A stretch of DNA of 32,475 nt from Lachnospiraceae bacterium (GCA_020859905.1 JAJBVI010000094.1:1-32475), one strand, 5' to 3'. Positions 7,180 through 17,056 are shown, counted from the stretch's first letter. The notes: a model not told the origin generated them from the sequence alone. Translations and numbers: made by a program.

Positions 7180-9360
7180 TTATATTTCATCCGGTCTCTC
7201 AACCTCATAATCGCTCCACGCGGATACCGCGGATGCCCCGGAAAGATCCGCGTCATCCTCATAAGAATCCACCGTGATCGTGTACTGGCTCGTTCCCTGT
7301 ACATAAACAGTGCCGTCCGTTCCCTGAATCGTCACGGTGTTTCCGGAAACATCCTCGATGGTTCCCGCATTCTGCAGACCGCTCAGAACGCTGTCGCCGG
7401 TCACAATCCAGGTGCAGCCGGAACCGATATACAGATTGCAGGATCCGTCGCCGCCGTTTCCGGCATAAGTCTCATCATCCAGCACCGCACCGGTCAGCGT
7501 ACTCCCGTCCGTCAGGTAGAAATCCAGCTGACTGATGCTGTCCCAGATCACATCACCTTCCATCTCCTGATCGATGGCGGTAAACAGGCAGTCCGCCCCG
7601 TTGGATCCGCTGCTGCCCCAGCCGCGCTCGTTATCATTCCCGGTACACCGCAGGAAAAATTCACTGTCCTCTGCATAGGTAATATCCACACCGGAAAGCG
7701 TGAAGGTAGACTCCGTATTGGTCGTATAGAACATGCCGCCGTTCTCCGCCGTCAGCGAACCGCCGACCATCTCAAACACACTGTTGCCCACCTCGGAATC
7801 CCCGGACATGCTCTGATACAGAATGACATTCCAGGTGCAGTCGTTCTGGCTGTCATCCGGCATGCTGCCGGTCAGGTCACAGTCATACAGACGCAATGAA
7901 TTTAACCCCTCAATGCAGACTGCCTCAGACGCGGTCGCTGTCAGAGCCGCGTCATGGACGGCAATATCAGCCGTACAGTAGACCGCCGGTGAACTGCCGC
8001 CGTTTGATGTATAGGTACCCTCATCAACCACCATAGTACCGCCGCCCCGGTCGCTCCGGATTGCCGCCGCTGATCCGCCATTCGTCTCCACTGCCAGGTT
8101 CCATGCGTAAAGCGTGCCCCCGCCGGCCGCATGTATGCCGCCGGAGGTACCCTGCTGTGTAGTGATCGTGCAGTCCGCCACATAAACCACGCTGTCGCCG
8201 TAAGCAAAAACACCCGCCCCGCCGGCCGCGTCTGTGTCTATTGTGGTATCGCTGATATAGGCTGTTCCGTCAGCGGCCAGGATCGCCGCGCCGACCCCGT
8301 AAAAGCTGGCATCATCTCCGCCGGTGCTGCCATCCGAGTCTCTGGTGACCGTACAGTCCGTAATCGTCACAGCCGCTCCGTCAGAAATAAGAATCGCGTT
8401 CTCATCCGCACCGGCGGACGATATGGTCTCCCCGTCCACCGCTGCATCCGCCGTGTACTCGTTCACCGCCGTGTAGGTGATGCCTGACGCGGAGGATGTG
8501 CTTCCTCCGTCACCCATGGAAGCGGTTTCTTCCGAAGCTGCCGAGTAAAGCAGCAGAACCGATGTCGCATTGCCGTCCGCATCACAGGTTACGGCAACCA
8601 CGTCGCCGACAGACAGATCGTCAAAATCAATTGACGCTGATGTGCCCGACCCCGAATCGCCGCTCTCGGATGACAGATCCGGCATCTCTCCGTCCGCGCT
8701 GCCGCCGTCGGACGGCATATCCGGCATATCCCCGTCCGCGCTGTCGCCGTCAGACGGCATATCCGGCGGGGTACCCCCGTCTGCGTTATCCGGTGCGCCG
8801 CTTCTGTCGCCGGTGTCCGCACTTCCATCGCCGCTCTCCGCGTCTGAACCGTCCGACTCTCCGCTGCCCGCAGATAATGTAACCGCACTTTCATCTCCGC
8901 TGCCTGCGGATAATGTGTCCGCACTTTCATCACCGTTCTCCGCGTCTGAGCCGTCCGCACTCTCCGCGTCTGAACTATCCGACTCTCCGCCGTCCGCATT
9001 CTCCGGCTCACCGGCATCCGCAGCGTCTGAGCCGCCGTCTCCGTCCGCCGGCGCGTCACCCGGCGCACCGCTGCCCTGCATCTCCATGTCTCCTCCGCCC
9101 TGCATACCGCCGGAACCGCCGGCTGATGTCAGTGTCGTAAACTCCGTGTCGTCGGTAACAGTTACCTCCATCGTGTCACCCATCCCGGAATCCAGTGTAA
9201 AACTGCTGTCCCCTAAAGCGGTGATCTCTCCATATACCTGGGAAACAGTCTCCTCCTCCGCAGAGCTGTCCGCACTCTGATCCGTGCCGCAGCCCGCCAG
9301 CACAGAGGCTCCGACCATCAGTCCCATGACAATCGCCAAATATTTCTTCTTCATAACCAT
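7180..9360 (-). CDS. lipoprotein with DUF5666-like segment, long acidic low-complexity insertion and right-handed beta-helix-like domain
   Basis: Lipobox MGLMVGASVLAGC; EITALGDSSFTLDSGMGDTMEVTVTDDTEF; long S/D/G/E/A-rich region; repeated VYVADCTIT/AAILAADGTAYISDTTID-type rungs. Confidence 0.8.
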   Translation of the reverse strand: MVMKKKYLAIVMGLMVGASVLAGCGTDQSADSSAEEETVSQVYGEITALGDSSFTLDSGMGDTMEVTVTDDTEFTTLTSAGGSGGMQGGGDMEMQGSGAPGDAPADGDGGSDAADAGEPENADGGESDSSDAESADGSDAENGDESADTLSAGSGDESAVTLSAGSGESDGSDAESGDGSADTGDRSGAPDNADGGTPPDMPSDGDSADGDMPDMPSDGGSADGEMPDLSSESGDSGSGTSASIDFDDLSVGDVVAVTCDADGNATSVLLLYSAASEETASMGDGGSTSSASGITYTAVNEYTADAAVDGETISSAGADENAILISDGAAVTITDCTVTRDSDGSTGGDDASFYGVGAAILAADGTAYISDTTIDTDAAGGAGVFAYGDSVVYVADCTITTQQGTSGGIHAAGGGTLYAWNLAVETNGGSAAAIRSDRGGGTMVVDEGTYTSNGGSSPAVYCTADIAVHDAALTATASEAVCIEGLNSLRLYDCDLTGSMPDDSQNDCTWNVILYQSMSGDSEVGNSVFEMVGGSLTAENGGMFYTTNTESTFTLSGVDITYAEDSEFFLRCTGNDNERGWGSSGSNGADCLFTAIDQEMEGDVIWDSISQLDFYLTDGSTLTGAVLDDETYAGNGGDGSCNLYIGSGCTWIVTGDSVLSGLQNAGTIEDVSGNTVTIQGTDGTVYVQGTSQYTITVDSYEDDADLSGASAVSAWSDYEVERPDEI

Positions 9361-9452
9361 TGTCCATCCTTTCGAAAATCATGTACATTCATACTGTCAG
9401 GTACAATATACATCGAAAGGATTTAAATTATATTGAAAAGAATGTGAAAACT

Positions 9453-10061
9453 CTATGTCCGCGCAATTACCTCTTTAATCGCCGCCAGCAGCTCGCCATA
9501 CTCCTCAAAGGCCGGAATCTGCGGATAGTCCGCCTTGATCTGCCCGGTGCTCTTAAACAGGAACCCGGCCTTGCTGGCCAAAATCATGCCAAGGTCATTG
9601 AAGCTGTCGCCGCTGGCGATCGTCTCGAATCCGATGGACTGCAGCGCCTTTACTGTGGTGTATTTTGACTTTTCACAGCGCATTTTGTAGCCGGTGATTG
9701 ACCCGTCCTCCGCTACCTCGAGCGAATTGCAGAATATCGTCGGCCAGCCCAGTTTCTTTATCAGCGGCGTCGCAAACTGATCAAAAGTGTCGCTCAAAAT
9801 AATCACCTGGCAGCAGGACCGAAGCTCGTCCAGAAACTCCTTCGCGCCCGGCATCGGGTCAATCTTCGCGATGGTCGCCTGAATCTCCTTCAGACCGAGT
9901 CCGTGTTCCTTCAAAATATTCAGCCGGTACTGCATGAGCTTGTCATAATCCGGCTCGTCGCGCGTCGTTTTCTTCAGCTCCGGAATACCGCTTGCCTCCG
10001 CAAACGCGATCCAGATCTCAGGTACCAGAACACCTTCCATATCCAAACATATGATATACAT
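9453..10061 (-). CDS. thrH: ThrH-like HAD phosphatase (phosphoserine phosphatase / homoserine phosphotransferase)
   Basis: ICLDMEGVLVPEIW, DPMPGAKEFLDELRSCCQVIILSDTF, ETIASGDSFNDLGMILASKAGFLF; RBS GGAGGACAGGAA. Confidence 0.88.
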   Translation of the reverse strand: MYIICLDMEGVLVPEIWIAFAEASGIPELKKTTRDEPDYDKLMQYRLNILKEHGLGLKEIQATIAKIDPMPGAKEFLDELRSCCQVIILSDTFDQFATPLIKKLGWPTIFCNSLEVAEDGSITGYKMRCEKSKYTTVKALQSIGFETIASGDSFNDLGMILASKAGFLFKSTGQIKADYPQIPAFEEYGELLAAIKEVIART

Positions 10062-10462
10062 TTCCTGTCCTCCGTTTTTTTAATACAGGAAACGACATCA
10101 GGTCGTTTCCTCTGCGCCGGACGCAAAGCGGCGTAAGCAGCCATTCCCCGTGCGTCTGTGTGCATTTCCCGCCTTTGCCCGGTGCATCTCTGTAGCAGCT
10201 GTATGCCATGCCTCGCGCGTCTGTGCACACTTCACTTCTCACAGCATACGCCCATTATAGCATGAAATTTTCATTTGTCTATCTTTTCACGCAATCTGCG
10301 GCACTCTTTCCATGCAATCCGTTAATTTTCATGGGGCGGGGGAACTGACTTATCATCTGCGGAGAGAAACCAGTACATCGTCTTCCAAATAGCTCGACTT
10401 TAGACGCAGAGTGAAATGTTGCGGTCGATTTCAGCACTGCCGCATCCCGGTTCCGCCCGCTG

Positions 10463-13400
10463 TCACTCCACGCTCTTTAAGGCTTCCACCGGATCAATCT
10501 TATTCAGCGTACGATTGGTGATCTGATTTACGGCCAGCGCAAAGGCAAATGCGATCACGGCACAGATCAGATAGGTTGATTTGTGAACGCTGATCGCGAA
10601 GTACACCCCCGGGATCTCCAGCATCATGCCGAGGCAGAGGCTTATGCCCCATCCAGCCGGCAGCCCGAGAGCAATTCCGATGCCGGACAGGATCAGCGTC
10701 TCCTTATTCATATACTGATGAACCTCTTTGTCGAAAAAACCAAGCACCTTGATGGTAGCCAGTTCTCTGCACCGTTCGGAAATGTTAGTCGCAGACAATG
10801 TAAACAGAACCACAAACGCCAGCGCCGCTGCCATAACAAAAATCACGTACACAACCAGATTAATCAGCCGAAATGCCTGTGAAAATTCCTCCTTCAGGCT
10901 TTCCGTGCTGACGATGGACAGAATGCCGTCTTTCGCTCCCAGTTCGTTCGCATAGGCGATCGGGTCGTCCTCTTTGCAGCTCTCCGTAAGCCTGATCAGG
11001 ACGGCGTTCGGTTCATAATCCGATCCGAAAAACGCTTCATAGCATCTCTTGCTGACATAGATCATATCACCGAGATAGTTTTCCGTGACGCCGGCTACCG
11101 TGATCTCCGTCTCATTCAGGGACAAATCCTGGATCACCGCCTCGTCTCCGACGGACAGCTCCAGAACATCCGCCGCGCTGAAGGTAATCAGAATACCATC
11201 GCCCGGCAGGGCAATGTCATTTCCATCCGCGTCCGCCAGCATAATATAATCAGAAATCTCAGCGTCATCAGGGATGATAAAGATCTGCACAGTCTCCGAT
11301 TCTCCGTCCTGATTCCGCAGAGACACACTCTCCACCTGCAGGTTGACATACTGTTCGATATTATCTTCGTCATCCATACAAGAGAGCAGTTTTTCATTAT
11401 CCGCAGACTGCGCCGCCGCCAGAATGTCATAACGACAGACATTTTCATACTGCCGCGGCATGAGATCCGTAACCGTATTTTTTATCGCGAACGCGCAGAC
11501 CAAAAGTCCGGTACAGCCCAGGATCCCGACAACCGTCATGATCAGTCTCTTTTTATAGCGGAACAGATTGCGTGCAGTCACTTTATTGAGAAAAGACAGT
11601 TTTTTCCATATAAAAGGGATATATTCCAGGAAAATCCTTGTTCCGCCCCTCGGAGTCTGAGGGCGCATGAGAGCCGCCGGCATATGCAGAAGCTCTCCGC
11701 ACACAGCAATCAATACCGCTGCGAGAATCCCCGCAAGAAACAGCAAAACAGCAGCCACACCGTAAAACGGCTGAAAAAACAACAGATACTCCGGCACCAC
11801 ATACATCATTTTAAAAAACGTAAATATAATCTCCGGCAAGACAATAAACCCGCAGATATTTCCGGCAATCCCTCCGGTCAGGCTCGCTCCCGCCGCGTAA
11901 AGGATATATTTTATCCGAATCTCCCTGTCTTTAAATCCAAGCGCTTTATAAGTTCCGATCAAGCCCCAGTCTTCTTCCACCATCCGTGTGACAGCGGTCA
12001 GGCTGATCAGAATCGCAACCACAAAGAAAATCAGGGGAAGGAACGCGGCAAGTCCTTCAATCGAAGCGGCATCACTGTCAACATTGGAATATCCGCTCAG
12101 GGCATCACGCGACTGAATGTACCAGGCGGCCATCTCGATCTCATCAATCTCTTCTCTGGCATCCTCCAGCTCCGCCAGCGCCTCCTCCCGGCTCTCGTCA
12201 AGTTCTTCCTGTCCGTCAATCAGATCCTGTTCTGCCTCCGCAAGCTCCTGCTCACTCTCCCGGATAGTTTCCCAGGCACTGGCAAACTGAAGATCCGCCT
12301 CTGTCTCCTGCTCCGCAAGCTCTGCCTCCCCTTCCTCGAGCTGCTGCCTGCTCTCGTTCCACTGAGCCAGACCGGATTCATACTGTGACCTGCCTTCGCT
12401 TAACTCTGCCGCCTGCGCCGCGATCTCGGCTTCCGCTGCCGCAAACTGTTCCTGAGCCTGCGCCCGCTGCGTCTGCAGGGCAGCCAGCTGTGTGTCCAGG
12501 CTCGCAAGGCTCTCCTCGAGCGCGGCCAGCTGCGCCTGAAGCGTCTGAAGAAGGATCGCCGGATCCGTCACAGTACCGTCTGTCACGGCTCCTGCCGCGC
12601 TGCCCGCGGAAGACGTGCTGCCTGTCCCGGTACCGGACGTGCTGCCCGCGGAAGACGTACTGTCAGCCCCCGCCTCGGTTGTACTGCCCGCGGAAGACGT
12701 GCTGCCGCTCCCATCACCTGATGCACTGCCCGCGGAAGACGCAGCGCCGTCTTCGGACAGCACGGCGATCTGGACGCTCAGTTCATCAATCCCGGCCTGA
12801 ACCTGTGTTCTTCCGGTCTGCAGCTGCTCTATCCCGGCATCAATCTGCGCAAACGTCTCCTCCTTTGTCTGCGCCAGCTCTTCCTGCGCCGCGAGAAGCT
12901 GCTCTTCACCCGACGCAATCTCCTGCGCGGACTGATCCAGCTGAGCCTTCGCCTCATAAAGGCTCGCATATCCGGACTCAATCTGTGCCAGGCCATCTGC
13001 GATAAGGCTGTCCGCATCCGCTTCCTGCGATTCCAGCTCTTCTCTGCCGTCGTTCAGCTGATCCAGCCCGTTCTGAAGCTGTGTCCACCCGTCATCGATC
13101 TCCTGCTGCGCGTCATCCAGTTCCTCCATGACTTCCGCCAGCGCCTCATTATATTCCGCCAATGCCTCCGCATAGACTGTATCATAGCGGTTCTGCTGCT
13201 ATTTTTCTTTCAGCGTATCATTTATCTTTGTCTTTACATCCGAGATCAGCTGAATGTACTCGTCCGAATAGCACATCAGCTCATCCGCGCCCTCCACCAG
13301 TACATAGGCGGCCGTATAATAATCCACGTTTGCCGCGGAGGATGTCACATAAAATGTATATTCCTCGGAAGCGGATGATCGAAAGGAGGTGCTTCCCTCC

Positions 13401-13945
13401 CGGTTATTTACATCAAAGGGATCCAAGATCTCCGCTGTGATTACATACTCCGTGTCGGCAAAAACCGCTTCCTCCTCATCCGAATCACTCTCTGTAAAGG
13501 TCAGCGTGTCACCGATCTGCTTTCCGGAATCCAGAAGGTATCCTTCTGTAACCGCGATCTCATTCTCCGCCTGCGGCAGCGTTCCCTCAACAACCGTCGG
13601 AATATTGATCTTTTCTCCCAACACGCGGACTTTCACATCCTGGTGGGCTTCCTCGATATCCGTATAGACCGTTGCAGAATATTCTCCTTCCGTCCCGCAC
13701 ACCTCATCCAGCGTCTTTAACGCCTCGATATCATCATCATCCAGACCGAGCGTGGACGATACCTGAATATCAAAAAGCGCCTGCTCATCATACAAGGCGT
13801 CCGCCGAATAGCGAAGATCATTGCAGGCGGCACGCAGGCCTGTCATCATCGCGACACCCAGCGCCGTAATGAGAAGGATCGAGAAAAAACGCTTCTTCTC
13901 CTTTCCCATGGTGCGGAAAATATCTTTTACCAGTGCATGTTTCAT
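10463..13945 (-). pseudogene. two-FtsX-domain ABC transporter permease interrupted by one in-frame TAG at 13199-13201
   Basis: MKHALVKDIFRTMGKEKKRFFSILLITALGVAMM...INDTLKEK-TAG-QQNRYDTVYAEALAEYNEALAEV... continues in the same frame into coiled coil and FtsX domains; no convincing restart. Confidence 0.88.
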
Positions 13946-14003
13946 TTTTGTAAAGCCCTATTCTGTTATACCGTATCGTATGTTCCCCGTTTTCGGCGAC
14001 CCG

Positions 14004-14109
14004 CTGTCCGTATTTCCGGAACCGCTTCTGGCCGGCCGCCGCATGCGGTGTCTCTGCTGTCCGTATTTCCGGAACCGTTCCTGCCCGGCCGCCGCATACG
14101 GTGTCTCAG
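14004..14109. repeat. two-copy 53-bp imperfect tandem repeat
   Basis: CTGTCCGTATTTCCGGAACCG.....GGCCGCCGCAT.CGGTGTCTC at 14004-14056 and 14057-14109. Confidence 0.85.
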
Positions 14110-14138
14110 CCGCCTGTTCACTCGAACGCAGTGCGTCC

Positions 14139-14177
14139 GGCGGGTGAGATGCCGGAGCCTCCGGCATCTCACCCGCC
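14139..14177 (-). other. perfect 18-bp intercistronic hairpin beginning at the last base of the ABC ATPase stop codon
   Basis: GGCGGGTGAGATGCCGGA-GCC-TCCGGCATCTCACCCGCC; no U tract follows. Confidence 0.85.
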
Positions 14178-14878
14178 TACCACTCGATCTCTTCCACCGA
14201 AACCGGTTCTTCCCTGCAGGTCATCTCCACAACCCTGCCGCTGCGGAAGCGGATCAGACGATCCGCCATGGGAGCCAACGCCGAATTGTGTGTGATCAGG
14301 ATGATTGTCACACCCTCTTTGCGGCAGGTGTCCTGAAGCAGTTTCAGAATCTGCCGCCCCGTATTGTAGTCCAGCGCTCCCGTAGGCTCATCGCAGAGCA
14401 GAATCTTCGGATTCTTCGCCAGGGCTCTCGCAATGGAAACGCGCTGCTGCTCCCCGCCGGACAGCTGAGCCGGGAAATTATCCATCCGCTCCGACAGGCC
14501 GACCTGATGAAGCGTCTCCGGGGCATCCAGTGAATCTTCACAGATCTGCGCCGCCAGCTCTACATTTTCCAGAGCCGTAAGATTCGGAACCAGATTATAA
14601 AACTGAAACACAAAACCGATATCCGTGCGCCGGTAGCCTACCAGCTGCCGCTTATCATACTTTGTGATATCCTTTCCGTCCACAATCAGCCGGCCGGATG
14701 TCGCCACATCCATGCCGCCCAGAATATTCAGCGCCGTCGTCTTCCCCGCGCCGGACGCACCGAGAATGATGGCCAGTTCTCCCTTCTCCACCACAAAAGA
14801 AGCCTCGTCTACCGCCAGAATCTCCTGCCCGCCGACTTCATATTTTTTTGTGATATGATCAAACTCTATGTATGACAT
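14177..14878 (-). CDS. ABC transporter ATP-binding protein (LolD/MacB-type, paired with FtsX permease)
   Basis: Walker [10 protein letters not shown], signature [15 protein letters not shown], Walker [14 protein letters not shown]-loop ITHN; start at MSYIEFDHI. Confidence 0.95.
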   Translation of the reverse strand: MSYIEFDHITKKYEVGGQEILAVDEASFVVEKGELAIILGASGAGKTTALNILGGMDVATSGRLIVDGKDITKYDKRQLVGYRRTDIGFVFQFYNLVPNLTALENVELAAQICEDSLDAPETLHQVGLSERMDNFPAQLSGGEQQRVSIARALAKNPKILLCDEPTGALDYNTGRQILKLLQDTCRKEGVTIILITHNSALAPMADRLIRFRSGRVVEMTCREEPVSVEEIEW

Positions 14879-14978
14879 CCCGCATCTCCTCAACAATACC
14901 CTTTTTCGTGTTTGTGTGTATTAATTTTAAATGAAACGCCAAAAATTGTCAGCACTCTTAAGGAGATTTTTATAATAT

Positions 14979-16133
14979 TTATGGTTTTTTTATCATTTGC
15001 CCGGATGCCACCAGATACTCCTCCGTGGCAAAGACAATCCGGTCTCCCTCATGGAGTTCCACCGGCGTATTCATCGGCATAAGCTGTTGATTCAGATAGG
15101 TTCCGTTGGTGGAATTAAAATCCTCCGCATACAGCCTGCCCTCTTCGAGCATCAGCCGCGCGTGCATCCGGCTGACGGTCCGGGACTGCAGTACGCCGTC
15201 CGCGCACCGCTCGTCAGTCCCGATCAGGAAAGGATAAGATACCGGCCGCAAATCCGTTTCCATGCCATCTCCTTTGTAAATCAGTTCCCATGTCCGAATC
15301 CGGTTTTCCTCCGCAAAAACCTCCGTATGTCCTCCCCCGATGTTCTCCGCAGCATACAGAATTTCCTGCTGTTCCGTCAGAATTTCCCCGTAATCAATCT
15401 CTTCTCTCTTTCCTCTTTTTACCCTTTTTCTCTTTCTCCGGAGTCTTTTTCCCGGATAAACCTCTGCTCCGGAATATTCCGGATCCCGCACTTCCTCTTC
15501 TAATCTCAAATCTCTATCCGGCTCTCCCTCCGCCCGCGGGAGTTCCCCGCATTCCCGGTACGGCATCCTCGGTTCCGCCTGTTCCTCTTTCGGATTCAGA
15601 AGATCCAGACACGCAAAACAATCCTCGATCACAAACTCGGACCGCGCACATCGCTCATACATTTCATATCCCATTTTTACCGCCGCCGGATCCGCGTGGT
15701 TTAACTGCTGCAGGATCTCCTCGAACAAATCTTTCAGACCGGGCGGCTGCTGTCCGCTAAGCCCCGGTATATAACAAAAAAGGATTCTTCCGGAAAACCG
15801 GTCCTCATAAACCATATCCGAAGAAAACCAGATACTCGCGTCATCCAGCAGATACTCATCCATTGCCGATTTCATTTCGATCAGATTCCGCAGCAAACCC
15901 CGCAGGTCCCCTTCACCCGCCGGGGCAAGTGAAAACTGTTTCTTCAGCGACTGCATTCCAGTCACCTCATACCAGTACTCCACCTTTCCGTCTTCAACAA
16001 TAACCTGGAGCGGAAGCAGGCAGGAAATGTCATTGTGCAGAACCATCTTCAGCTCGTACGCATCAAACGGATAATCCGCATCCTTTACGATCATATAACT
16101 CTTTTTCGCCGTTCTTAAATATTCAACATTCAT
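14979..16133 (-). CDS. FHA-domain protein with N-terminal DUF6382-like region, Tad-locus associated
   Basis: C-terminal FHA: FLIGTDERCADGVLQSRTVSRMHARLMLEEGRLYAEDFNSTNGTYLNQ; RBS GGAGGGAACG before ATG 16133. Confidence 0.88.
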   Translation of the reverse strand: MNVEYLRTAKKSYMIVKDADYPFDAYELKMVLHNDISCLLPLQVIVEDGKVEYWYEVTGMQSLKKQFSLAPAGEGDLRGLLRNLIEMKSAMDEYLLDDASIWFSSDMVYEDRFSGRILFCYIPGLSGQQPPGLKDLFEEILQQLNHADPAAVKMGYEMYERCARSEFVIEDCFACLDLLNPKEEQAEPRMPYRECGELPRAEGEPDRDLRLEEEVRDPEYSGAEVYPGKRLRRKRKRVKRGKREEIDYGEILTEQQEILYAAENIGGGHTEVFAEENRIRTWELIYKGDGMETDLRPVSYPFLIGTDERCADGVLQSRTVSRMHARLMLEEGRLYAEDFNSTNGTYLNQQLMPMNTPVELHEGDRIVFATEEYLVASGQMIKKP

Positions 16134-16217
16134 CGTTCCCTCCGTCGTCACCGTTGATATACATATCCCCGCCGGGCACCGTTCTCAATAAGCAGCATTC
16201 ATCGTTCCCTCCGTCTG

Positions 16218-16541
16218 TCATTTCAGAGCATCCCATATCCCCTGCAGCGCATCCTTCCTGAGAAAATATGTTCTCGTATCAAGCTCGCGCAGCACATCCA
16301 CGTCCTCCGCCGTCTGCTGTATATCCTCAAACCAGCCCGCGGACAGCTGCAGCATAAACGCGATCAGCAATACAATCATCGGAAAAAGGAACACCGACTC
16401 CACCGTGAAGGAACCCCGGACCGCGGCCTGTGCCGCGCCTGATCCCCCGACCGCAGCCTGCGCTGCGTCTGATCCCCCGACGGCAGCCTCTGCCGTCAAT
16501 GATCCCCCGCCGTGATTCCTGTCATCCCGTTTTTTACTCAT
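16218..16541 (-). CDS. TadE-like pseudopilin with four decamer repeats at the leader
   Basis: MSKKRDDRNHG-GGSLTAEAAV-GGSDAAQAAV-GGSGAAQAAV-RGSFTVESVF-LFPMIVLLIAFMLQL. Confidence 0.8.
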   Translation of the reverse strand: MSKKRDDRNHGGGSLTAEAAVGGSDAAQAAVGGSGAAQAAVRGSFTVESVFLFPMIVLLIAFMLQLSAGWFEDIQQTAEDVDVLRELDTRTYFLRKDALQGIWDALK

Positions 16542-16633
16542 CTGAAATATCCCCCCCTTCATCTGTATCTTCCCCCATCGGCGCACCTCTTCCTCTGCCG
16601 GCGCAATCTGTAAAGTTATTCCGTAACAGTTCC

Positions 16634-17056
16634 TTAAGTCAGCAGTACCAGCAGAACCGTATCCGCCGCCAGGACAAACGGGGCAAACGGAAGCTGCTAT
16701 TTTCGCGAACACTTTCTCCCCAACAGAAGAACTGAGCCGAAAATCGCGCACAGCATGACGGAACAAAACAGCAGCAGCAGATTCTGCCGCAATCCCAGAT
16801 AAACCCCTGTGGCGCAGAACAGCAGCCCGTCGCCCAGACCGATGCTTTCCTTTGATGCCAGCGCAAATAACATCAGTGTGCCTCCGATACACAGTCCGCC
16901 CAGAAGATCCGCCCACGACAGCGCATCCGCGCTTCGGGAAACCAGGACGCCGACCGCTGCGCAGACTCCGAGCAGCGGCAGCGACAGCTCCGATTTTTTC
17001 AGATCCATCCAGGCAAACAGAAACAAAAACCCCAATAATATACATTTTCCAACCAC
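16634..17056 (-). pseudogene. A24-type prepilin peptidase (TadV/CpaA-like), in-frame TAG at 16697-16699 before the conserved C-terminal segment
   Basis: AWMDLKKSELSLP and SIGLGDGLLF catalytic-type motifs; ...GRKCSRK-TAG-QLPFAPFVLAADTVLLVLLT*. Confidence 0.8.

Noticed and set aside
6877-7899. 340-aa plus-strand ORF
   Set aside because: Antisense across two genes and a terminator; residues look like reverse-frame noise.
8570-9280. 236-aa plus-strand ORF rich in Ser/Pro
   Set aside because: Antisense to the acidic low-complexity part of the lipoprotein gene; composition mirrors the repeat DNA and there is no RBS.
10463-16699. Wholesale reassignment of TAG to a sense codon
   Set aside because: Several genes (integrase, ATPase, ThrH, TadC, first peptidase, DUF4428) end sensibly at TAG, so at most context-dependent readthrough is tenable.
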